64,000 nucleotides of DNA from Malus domestica (lineage: Eukaryota; Streptophyta; Magnoliopsida; Rosales; Rosaceae), in contig NC_091664.1 of NCBI RefSeq assembly GCF_042453785.1, forward strand, positions 2,902,501 to 2,966,500, given 5' to 3'. Every line of letters begins with the position of its first letter. The stretch's first letter is position 1. Positions 32,902 through 42,277 of the stretch are shown here, in pieces. Below the pieces are notes generated by a model, which was not told the origin of the DNA, did not search any database, and saw only the letters and a list, made by a program, of their open reading frames with translations. The position numbers were made by a program, and so were the translations under genes.

Positions 32902-33963
32902 CTGTCATTCGGGAAATACATGAAGGAGTCTGCGGAGATCATGCTGGATCTCGATCCTAGCACACAAAGCTTTTCGCCAAGGATATTACTGGCCAACACT
33001 CCACCAAGATGCTATCAGAATATCCCGCTCATGTGATAAGTGTCAACGCTATGCAACTATTCATCACCCCTTCTCGAGCCGATCACTCATATGATCAGCC
33101 CTTGGCCCTTCGCCCAATGGGGACTTGATTTGATCGGCCCAATGCCTGCAGGGAAGGGCAAAGTTCGTTATGCAATCGTTGCAGTTGACTACTTCACAAA
33201 GTGGGCTGAAATAGAACCCTTGGCAACCAATACTAAGGCAAAAATAGAAGACTTTGTATGGAAGAACATCATTTGCATATTCGGCATTCCCAATGCGATA
33301 GTCACTGACAACGGGCGACAGTTCGACAACAATAAGTTTAGGATGTTCTGCTCTAAGTTCAACATCAACTTATGTTTTGTCTCTCCAGCTCATCCCCAGT
33401 CTAATGGACAAGTTGAAGCTATCAACAAAATAATCAAGCGAACTTTGAAAACCAGCTTGGACAAGGCTAAAGGTTGTTGGTCAAAATTTGTACCCCAAGT
33501 TCTTTGATCATACCGCAATTCGTATCGGATATCAACAGGAGAAACCCCATTCTCACTTGCCTTTGGTACAGAGGCAGTTGTCCCAGTTGAGCTTGAGCAA
33601 ACAACGTTCCGAGTCTAGAACTACGTGCAAAACGAAAATGACAAACAACTTACCCTCAACTTAGATCTAGTCGAGGAACACATAAACCAGGCTCACTTGA
33701 AGAATGTCGCCTACAAGCAGCGCATCTCCAACTATTATAACTCAAGGGTCAAACCTTGTTATTTCAAAGTGGGGGACTGGGTATTGAAGAAAAGATTACT
33801 CTGCGACAGAGTCCCGAGTGAAGGAACACTTAGTCCAAACTGGGATGGACCGTTTGAAGTTGTTGGCATCAGTCGCCCTGGTTCCTACAAGCTTAGAAGT
33901 TCCGATGGCAAGACCCTTGGCCATCTATGGAACGCTGATCACTTGAAGTACTATTACAAGTAA
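32902..33963 (+). pseudogene. Gypsy integrase and C-terminal domain, gag-RT deleted
   Basis: The frame gives a zinc finger, an intact DDE triad (VAVDYFTKW, VTDNGRQF, NGQVEAINK), then after stops at about 33505 and 33616 the C-terminal domain (VGDWVLKK...GPFEVVGISRPGSYKL) ending in LKYYYK and a stop at 33961. The junction from leader to zinc finger near 32885 is the same as in the first unit, so gag, protease and RT were lost before the duplication. Several TGG-to-stop type changes break the ORF. The lineage (Tat/Retand-like) is inferred from the primer site and long 3' region. Confidence 0.85.
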
Positions 33964-34329
33964 ACTCACATTGTACAAGTGTTAAGCTTCAGCCGTTCGG
34001 CATCCTATGTAACGAAGACTATTTGGCATGAATTCAATAAAGAGGTGATTTAGACAACTCGGTCCTAATCCTCTTACATTCCTAGCAATGAAACACTCGG
34101 ATTCAAAGCTTCAACATGAATGCTTCCAACATGAAACAAAGTCTACGTATATGTCAACAAGACTATACAAATAAACGAACAGCTTCACAGTATATTCGCT
34201 CAATTATACATTCCAACACATTCATACATAAGCCAACTGTGCTTTGAAAGGGTTCAACATACTTTGTGTCATTCGACACTTGCTACAATGTGCCTAGACA
34301 CCTTGCCCTTATTCTCACCAACCAGGTGA
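33964..34329. other. Gypsy 3' untranslated region, start
   Basis: Non-coding DNA directly after the integrase stop and before the tandem arrays. It belongs to the long 3' region of the gypsy element. No ORF is supported. Confidence 0.5.
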
Positions 34330-34690
34330 TGAAATGTGAAGAAGGAACTCATCTTCATGCCACCAACCAGGTCATGAAATGTACAACCCGTACTTTACTT
34401 CATGCCACCGACCAATGATGAAATGCACAACCCGTACTCTAATATCATTTGGCAACTTGCCATTCATGCCACCAACCAGGTGAAAAAGGAACTCATCTCC
34501 ATGCCACCAACCAGGTGATGAAATGTACAACCCGTACTCTAATATCATTTGGCAACTTGCCATTCATGCCACCAACCAGGGGAAGAATGAACTCATCCAC
34601 GTGCCACCAACCAGGTGATGAAATATGATGAAAGGTGATGAAGGAACTTACCTTCGTACCACCAACTAAGTGATGAAAGCAACTCACCAT
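34330..34690. repeat. Minisatellite based on ATGCCACCAACCAGGTGATG
   Basis: The core occurs about nine times (for example near 34357, 34404, 34457, 34500, 34566, 34600). Some copies combine into a higher-order unit that adds ACAACCCGTACTCTAATATC and TTTGGCAACTTGCCATTC. It lies in the gypsy 3' region. Confidence 0.85.
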
Positions 34691-34950
34691 TCATTCCACC
34701 TACCAAAAGACGAGTGGTACAACTTGTACATATGAACTCCTAGCATTCACAAATAATAAAAAACCCTTAAGCTTGACAACTCAATTAGGGGAGCACTTAT
34801 GCCCAACAAGAGTTATAGTAACCAACAAAGTCTTATTGCAAGCCAACAACAACTTCAGTGCATGGCATACGAAGATCAAGCTATTCAGCCCTCTTGCATC
34901 TGCTTCAAACATTTCCCCTCTGTAACAATGCAAACACTACAACTCGTAGA

Positions 34951-35425
34951 AAGCTTCACACACTCTTGATCAAGACAGTGTGAAACAAAACCAATTTATA
35001 GTGCCAACAAGAGCTTCATCAAAGGAGTTCAACCATAATTCTCAAAAGCTTCACACACTCTTGATCAAGACAGTGTGAAGCAAAACCAATTTATGGTGCC
35101 AACAAGAGCTTCATCAAAGGAGTTCAACCACAATTCTCAAAAGCTTCACACACTCTTAATCAAGACAATGTGAAGCAAAACCAATTTATGGTGCCAACAA
35201 GAGCTTCATCAATGGAGGGCAACCACAATTCTCAAAAGCTTCACACATTCTTGATCAAGACAGTGTGAAGCAAAACCAATTTATGGTGCCAACAAAAGCT
35301 TCATCAAAGGAGTTCAACCACAATTCTAAAAAACTTCACACATTCTTGATTAAGACAGTGTGAAGCAAAACCAATTTATGGTGCCAACAAAAGCTTCATC
35401 AATGGAGGGCAACTACAATTATCAA
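34951..35425. repeat. 95-bp tandem repeat, five copies
   Basis: AAGCTTCACAC(A/T).. units start at 34951, 35046, 35141, 35236 and 35331, a strict 95-bp period. Each contains an imperfect dyad (CACTCTTGATCAAGACAGTG) followed by a CAAAACCAATTTATGGTGCC segment. The array belongs to the long 3' region of the gypsy element. Confidence 0.95.
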
Positions 35426-35625
35426 ACCTTCGAAGCAAATTCAAGAATGTTCGAAGCAAATTCAATTTATATGGTTCATCCAAACCTTCAACTACTACAA
35501 AGTGTGGCTTGCATCACAATCTCTTGCTCAATAGTATGGAAGCAAAATTTGTATATGTTGTCTCTTCCACATTTTCAAATTTCTAGTTTCCCAAAAAAAA
35601 AAAAAAAAGGGAAATTCAACAAAGC

Positions 35626-36395
35626 TTCATCAATAGAGGACAACAACAAAATCTCAAAAGCTTCACACTATCTTGATCAAGATAGTGTGAAGCAAAATCA
35701 ATTCATGGTACCCAACAAAAACTTCACCCATAAAAGCTTCACCAACAAAAGCTTCAACTCAAAAGCTTTACCAACAAAAGTTTCATCAATGGAGGACAAC
35801 TACAAATTTTCGAAAGCTTCACACTATCTTGATCAAGATAGTGTAAAGCAAAATCAATTCATGATACCCAACAAAAGCTTTAACTCTAAAGCTTTAACTC
35901 AAAAGCTTCACTTACAAAAGCTTCAACACAAAAGCTTCACCCACAAAAGCTTCATCAATGGAGGACAACTACAAATTCTCAAAAGTTTCACACTATCTTG
36001 ATCAAGATAGTGTGAAGCAAAATCAATTCATGGTACCCAACAAAAGTTTCCACTCCAAAGCTTCACCTACAAAGCTTCAACTCCAAAGTTTCACCTACAA
36101 AAGCTTCAACACAAAAGCTTCACCCACAAAAGCTTCAACACAAAAGCTTCACCCACAAAAGCTTCACCTACAAAAGCTTGACCCACAACCCACAAAAGCT
36201 TGACCTACAAAAGCTTGACCCACAAAAGCTTGACCCACAAAAACTATACCTACAAAGCTTCAACACAAAAGCTTCACCTACAAAAGCTTCACACTATCTT
36301 GATCAAGATAGTGTGAAGCAAAATCAATTCATGGTGCCCAACAAAGCTTCAACCTCAAAGCTTCACCTACAAAGCTTCACTTACAAAACTTAAAA
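35626..36395. repeat. Higher-order array of 26-bp palindromes and 15-bp units
   Basis: A perfect self-complementary sequence, CACACTATCTTGAT then CAAGATAGTGTG, recurs at 35664, 35820 (last base changed), 35989 and 36290. Between copies run many short units of the type ACAAAAGCTTCACCC, about 15 bp long (densest at 36090-36280). It is a derivative of the neighbouring 95-bp array. Confidence 0.9.
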
Positions 36396-36892
36396 TATAT
36401 ATATTCCGAAATTTGAAAATTCAAAAATTCGAAAATTCAAAAAAAAAAAAAAATTGCCTAGGCCTCTTCTTCTTTGGGCCTAACAACTTTCATAACAAAT
36501 ATATATGAAGAAGGAGTTTTGGGCTAGAAAGGAAATGCCTCATTCGTCAACTCCATCGACCAGAGACTTGGGGACACCTACCATATGCTACTGCACCTTG
36601 ATACTCAGAAGTCTCACGACCACTCAGTGACTTGGATTTTTCAAGTCTCAATCCGAGAAGTTTTCCTCACTCGGGAAATTAAGGGAGCACTACCTCAACA
36701 TACATGCTTCACTCTCAAAGGTTCAACATACAAGCTTTAACAAAAGAAAAAATTTAAAGAACTTAGTGAAGAAAGCCTTGGAGTATTTAATACAATACGT
36801 TGAAATGAAGCAAAGTTTGTATATTGATATTTCCGATAAGTTACAAATATGTACATATACATGAATCAAAATAAACAAATAAGAGGGAGCCT

Positions 36893-37600
36893 TCACAAAG
36901 GTTGTTCATGAGAAGTCTCAGCAGTCGGCAGAGCCCTAGAAAGAGTAGGCACCAGAGGGTGATCATTCGGAGCCTCAGTACTGGGCAAAACCCCAGAAGG
37001 AAGAGGCACTGAAGGTTGATCATTCGGAGTTTCATTACGCGGTACAGCCCCAGAAGACAAAGGCAATAAATTCCTTTGGAGCAAACCTACAAACCTCTGA
37101 TGATCAAGCAAAATCTAACCATCAGATTCTTGCAGCTGGTCAAGCTTCATCTTCATGTTTGTAGCATAGTCATGTGCGAGCCTGTGGAACTGTTTATTCT
37201 CATGTTTGAGCCCTTTGATCTCCTGTTTGAGACTTATCACTTCAGCCGCCAATGATTCAACTTGGCGAGTTCGAGCAAATAAGCGTTGGGCCATATTAGA
37301 CACAGGACATGCACACTGAACACTGAGAGCCAGAGAATCCTTAACAACCAACTCATCAACCCGTTTGGAAAGTAGTCTGTTATCTTTAGGAGTGAGAGTG
37401 TTCCTGGCCACCACCGCAGCGGTCATATCATTCTTCATCATAGAGTCCTCAAAGGTAAGAGGACCAGTAGAAGATAAGAAGGATGGGCACCATATGTTGT
37501 CTTGAGAAAGCATGGCTGCCTCTTCACCAAAGTTCAAGTTAAAACAACGGTCGAATGGACCAGACATTCTCAGAAATGATGAAGGAGAAATGTGGTGCAA
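36893..37600 (-). CDS. Antisense ORF in the gypsy 3' region (one in-frame stop)
   Basis: The minus-strand frame runs from 37600 (a likelier start is MSGPFDRCFNL at 37567) to a TAG at 37115-37117, then continues in the same frame to 36893. The product is mostly helical and coiled-coil like (VESLAAEVISLKQEIKGLKH...), followed by a Pro-rich repeat (PLPSG.LP.TEAPNDHPLVP units). It runs against the element's own direction of transcription. A minus-strand TATA-like CTTTTATAAAGG lies about 115 bp upstream (near 37680). Antisense ORFs in this position are known from Tat-lineage elements such as maize Grande and Silene Retand, and their function is unknown. Confidence 0.65.
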
Positions 37601-38009
37601 TAAATCTCTTAAGTAAAGGGAAATTTCCTACAAACAATAACTCTCTGAATGTATTTCTTGCACACAATTGGTGCCTTTATAAAAGAAAGGGCAACATGGT
37701 CGTTGGTTCAAAAATCGAAGAGGCACCACTCTCCGGATTCCGAAGAGGCACCACTTTCCACACGCAACATCAACTCATCGGGTACCACAGATAACTTTGC
37801 CAAAGATCTCTGGTAAAGTTTAGACACATAAATTTTGAAGGTCTAGCTACCCTACTATTACCCACAAGGGTAAAGGAACAACACCACTGCTTCATAACTA
37901 GAAAGTCTCAATGTGTGTCAACCTCCGTGCTCCGTGGCAAGGCATACTAGCAAAAATGTCCAACCTTTACTCACATTTGAGAAAACACTCCCAACAAGAT
38001 TGCTTGCTT

Positions 38010-38457
38010 AAAAATCGAAGAGGCACCGCCCTCCGAATCTTGAAAGCCAGACTCCCAACAGGATTACTTTATCAAAAATCGAAGAAACACTGCTTTCCTA
38101 ATCTCAAGACTCAAACTCCCAACATGATTGCTTTCTTAAAAATCGAAGAGGCACTGCTCTCTGAATCTCGAGAGCCAGACTCCCAACAGGATTACGTGCT
38201 CAAAAATCAAAGAGGCACCGCCCTTTAAATCTCGAGAGCCAGACTCCCAACATGATTACTTTCTCAAAAATTGAAGAGACACTGCTCTCTGAATCTCGAG
38301 AGCCAGACTCCCAACAATATTGTTTTCTCAAAAATCGAAGAGGCACAGTTCTCTGAATCTTGAGAGCCAAATCCCCGACAAGATTGCTTGTTCGAAAACT
38401 GAAGAGGCACCGCTCTCCGAACTTCAAGAGCCAGATTTCCTTGGATAAAGCTTATCT
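38010..38457. repeat. 64-bp tandem repeat, seven to eight copies
   Basis: Units beginning AAAAATCGAAGAGGCAC start at 38010, 38074, 38138, 38202, 38266, 38330 and 38394, a strict 64-bp period with moderate divergence. Each carries CTCGAGAGCCAGACTCCCAA. Looser copies of the first part appear from 37705. Confidence 0.95.
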
Positions 38458-39746
38458 GCAATCTTCACACACAACATCAGCTTTCCAGATACCACAGACC
38501 ACTTTTTCAAAGTGCTCTGACAAAGTTAAAACACGTGAAGCTTGCAGCTCCCACTACATTGCTATGACCAAGAAGGGTAAAGGAATAACACTACTACTTG
38601 TTGTTAGGGAGACTCCTATATATGTCGACCTTCATCCTCCACAGCTAGGCAAACCTGCAAATAAAAAAAATGCACAACTTTTCTTCACATCCGAGAGGGC
38701 ACTCTCAGCAGAGTCTCTCGAAATACTTAGCTTCTTTTCCTCCCGATAATACCTCTGCAAACAAGCCACACCAGAGCAAGAGTATCTCATATCATCAGGG
38801 TTAAAAGCAAGAGTATCCCATATTATGCTTTTTCCCTATCTTTTCCTTTGGCCTTGTTTTTACTTGCAAGACAAGGAGAAAGAGAGCAATCAGTTAGCAC
38901 TTTGAATCAAGCTTCCAGTTAGGAACTGACTGCCTGGAACCCCTTGCCTGATTACTTACCTGGCATTGCTTTCGAGTACTCATCTTTAACATCTTATGCT
39001 TCCAGAGAAGATACCACATCTGCCTGAGGAACAAATAGGGCAAGTGAGAAGGATACAAGGAAGCATGTGGAGACAAGCGTAACAGAACACGTGCTGATAC
39101 ATCCACTACTTTGTCAAAAGCAAAAGTATCTCATATCATCAGGGTCGAACATACTCTAGATTTTTTTACCCTCAAATTCTTGAGTCGGCCTTATACTCTG
39201 GAGGAAACTAGAAAACCGTCCAGCCTAGTTCAAGAATAAGCCTGTGGAAAGTTACTTCTTCAAAAGCAAAAGTATCTCATATCATCTCTTCTCCATTTGC
39301 TTCTCTTTATCCTTGGTGCTATTTACGACACAAGAAAAATAAGAACAATCAACCAAAAGCCGAAGTCGAACCTCCAATCCAGGTTGCTTGCTTAGAAGTC
39401 TGATTGCTTACCTTATCTATTACATTCTTCGACAAATCTCCTAGCTCGGCAACTTGGGGAACTCCTACTATAGGGTTTGTATCGCACTTGACCAAGCCCG
39501 AAACTACAAGTAAACTTCAAGTGAAATTGATACATTACCTTGTACATCTTCATCGGTTAAAGATACCACCACTGAATTGAGGAAAAGTACTTCCAGAGAA
39601 GATGCCACATCTACATATGAGACAAATAAGGCAAGTGAAAATGATACCACACTTTGGTACTTAGAAGTTTCATGATTACTCAATAGCTTGGATCTTGCAA
39701 GTCCCCAACCGAGGAGTTTCCCGCACTCGGGAACTTAGAGGAGCAT
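38458..39746. other. Gypsy 3' untranslated region, end
   Basis: Non-coding. A phrase containing AAAGTATCTCATATCATC recurs at about 38785, 39125 and 39265 (with AGAGTATCCCATATTATG at 38812). A short purine-rich stretch (ACTTAGAGGAGCAT) directly precedes LTR copy 3 and could be the polypurine tract. Confidence 0.5.
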
Positions 39747-40261
39747 TGTTTGTACCATACTTGACCAATTCCGAAACTACTGAGCACTGGTCAACATTAT
39801 ACCGTCAATGACCCAGAAGAGTATATCTCCAACCAGGAGGCCAATCACAGCGCGACCCGTGTCGATATCAGAAGCCAATCATAGCGCGACACGTGTCGAT
39901 ATCAGAAGCCAATCACAACACAACACGTGTCAATGTCAGAATGAAACTAGAAACTCTCTTCTATAAATAGAGATCATTCTCTCACAATATTTCCTAATGT
40001 CATTTGTACTAAATCATTCACTAGTACTCACTAAATGAGAGCTTGAACCTATGTACTTGTGTAAACCCTTCACAATTAATAACAACTCCTCTACTCCGTG
40101 GACGTAGCCAATCTGGGTGAACCACGTACATCTTGTGTTTGCTTCTCTGTCTCTATCCATTTGGATACTTATCCACACTAGTGACCGGAGCAATCTAGCG
40201 AAGGTCACAAACTTAACACTTTCTGTTGTACCAAAGTCCTCGTTGATTTTGTGCATCAACA
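39747..40261 (+). mobile_element. Ty3/gypsy 3' LTR
   Basis: A 515-bp LTR with the same TGTTTGTACC start and GTGCATCAACA end as copies 1 and 2. It is noticeably more diverged from them than they are from each other, for example in the block after GACCCA. Flanks are GCATT before LTR copy 1 and ACATT after this LTR, so a 5-bp target duplication is matched at 4 of 5 positions. Confidence 0.9.
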
Positions 40262-41015
40262 ACATTAATATGTAATTTTTATTTAATTGCTTATGATTGA
40301 TTGCATGCATACTTTGAATTATTAATCACCGTGATTAAAACTATCTAATTGTCTTAATGCCTGATGACCATTAGGATATTTAGAAAAGTAATTTGATGTA
40401 ATTTTGGTTGGAAGGTTCCTTGTAATTGATGTTGGCTTCTTGTGGTTAATAATTGTAATTTCATCTAGGCTGAACACCACGTCTTAAGGATTGCATGATT
40501 TTTCAAAGGGTTTTCATAAAGTATAATGAGTCTCTCATGTTCATATTTGATCTGAACATCCGGACGGGTTGCATGTTAGATATACGTTCTATGTTGGAGG
40601 CTCCAAGTAGAATATAAATCAGGAAACCTAACTTTCAAAGTGGCATGTGTAGATCATAAGTAATTGGTAAAAATACATAGGATTGCTACGTGATGGTGGA
40701 ACCCTAGTACTTTTATAAATTGGGATTTAAAACTCTTTTCTTTTTATCATATTATTTTTGGGAAATTTTATTATTTGTTTTTAATTAAAATTCATTTTTA
40801 ATATTACCTAAATTCAAAATCACCTTTCTCAATTTTTAGTTTTAAGTAGTTAATTAGGAATTGTTTCTACATAAATTATTCAAATAGTCCTTGAGGAGAA
40901 CGACCTTGCATGAGCATCTATACTATAATATCCTTGTATTCTTGCAAGTATTTTATGTGATTTTGCCCCTATTTGCGTAGACGGTAAAAATCTTATTAGG
41001 TATAATCAAGTATCC
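40262..41015. mobile_element. Older LTR-type sequence (right part)
   Basis: AT-rich DNA continuing the host sequence of the gypsy insertion. The terminal part resembles the end of plant LTRs: an 'ACGACCTTGCATGAG' stretch, then TTCTTGCAAGTATTTTATG. It stops abruptly at about 41015, where homology to the gene fragment at 52917 begins. Confidence 0.5.
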
Positions 41016-41395
41016 AACTAACAAGTGTATAATTTGACAACAAAGTTTATCGGATTGAGATGGCTTGCTTGCTTAACAAGTGGCGTTGCTTTGTTGTATG
41101 CAAAAGCTTTAAAGGATTTCGTACCCTTACGGGACAGTGAAGTGGCACGGATAACTGATGAAGCTATTGACGGAAGCAACGGTAGACCAGTGTTAAAATG
41201 CATAAAGATAGTTGATCCCCATATGTCCTTGAAGCATCTCAATTCCCAACGTCTGAACTCCATTGCTTTCCTGCCTCTGTGCTTCGCATCTCTACTCAAA
41301 AGTGGTTTTCACTCTCTTTCTTGAACGGCAGCATAAGCATAGCATAACTCATGTCAACATGTTTAAACTATGTTTTTACCATCTATATTTGATTA
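41016..41395 (+). pseudogene. Truncated gene copy, homologous to 52917-53360
   Basis: A frame from 41025 encodes a hydrophobic stretch (LRWLACLTSGVALLYAKAL), then EVARITDEAIDGSN, KCIKIVDPHMSLKHLNSQRL and IAFLPLCFASLL. The same sequence order recurs at 52917-53360, including the sequence after the stop (TTTGATTAAC..CTGTG). This copy has no 5' part: its left edge coincides with the retrotransposon block. I do not recognise the parent gene; it looks like the last exon or exons of a real plant protein. Confidence 0.6.
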
Positions 41396-42277
41396 ACGAC
41401 TGTGTATGGAACTGCCAGAAGAGAGCCTAAACCCCCTCAAACCTGCTAAAATTTACCTTAATTATCCCTAGAGCCTAAATGACCTTGTTTTGGGCCTAAG
41501 ATTTAGGGTTTACCTGTTTAGTCTCTAAAACGTGGAAGATCCTAATCAAGAACATGTAGAACACGCCGTTGTACATGATCAGAACTATTCATCACCAGAG
41601 GGTCCTCCACCTCTCTCTAACTCCATTTCCATTAAAGTTAAACAATGAATTTGCAATGTTTTTTCTGTTTTTCAACATCAGGTTCTGTGTTATCGAGCTG
41701 TTTAAGTTCAAATTTTGTTGCTCATGCAACCAAGTGTTCCAAATAAATTTAGCTGCAAATGGAATTGGAAATTTAGTGCTCCATCAGTTTCTGAAGGAGT
41801 TGCAATTGAATCACTTTGCAAATAATGGCAACAACACTGTATGCAAGTGGCTCAGGTTTGGATAGTCTTACTTGTTTGTTTTTGTCTACATTTGCTTATC
41901 CTGGTTGATGTTCCACGTTCGAACAATTTGTCATTCCTCATTCTACTATGTTGAATTCTTTTTCAGATGTTCAATCTTCGCCAACGAACGTCAACGCTAC
42001 ATTCGGTTCGATCCCCACCGTGGGTTGTCAGGGTTATTCAGATCAGATCGTTGAACAAAGTTGAAATATGCAAAGGAAAATAGAATAATGTTTAGCCCTA
42101 AACCACCCAAACCAAGTCACTCACTCACACCCGATCGTTGAACATTTGTTTGGTTTGCTTTAGTTTCCTTATGAATTTTTGTCAAATTCAAAAGAAATCA
42201 AAATGTAGGATTGGCTACAATACTTATATGTATAAAATACAATTATCATTTCAACGGTAAGATGGTGATTGTATCAA
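41396..42277. other. Intergenic, no supported gene
   Basis: A frame at 41569-41865 includes NLVLHQFLKELQLNHFANNG, which has coding-like composition and is followed by a possible donor, but no family is recognised. The rest is AT-rich. Confidence 0.35.

Larger units (their letters stand above)
28991..33484. repeat. Tandem duplication, two 2,247-bp units
   Basis: 28991-31237 and 31238-33484 match along their whole length with a constant offset of 2,247 bases and only scattered substitutions. Each unit holds older-LTR DNA, one complete gypsy LTR, the leader and the first part of integrase. The junctions share AATTTG (28991, 31238, 33485). At the middle junction, integrase is cut mid-gene and joined to the older-LTR sequence. 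Confidence 0.95.

Noticed and set aside
34372..34690. Minus-strand ORFs with repeated 'PGWWH' motifs
   Set aside because: Translation of the minisatellite based on CCACCAACCAGG; the repeat explains the pattern.
35360..36393. Plus-strand 213-codon repetitive 'KASSMEDNYKFSKASHYLDQ' ORF
   Set aside because: Open frame created by tandem repeats in the gypsy 3' region; no start-context or family support, and the frame changes between neighbouring repeat blocks.
34951..36395. Regularly spaced palindromic repeats resembling a CRISPR array
   Set aside because: The genome is a plant, the units are longer than CRISPR repeats, the spacers are themselves repeats, and the array lies in a gypsy retrotransposon. 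It is tandem-repeat DNA.
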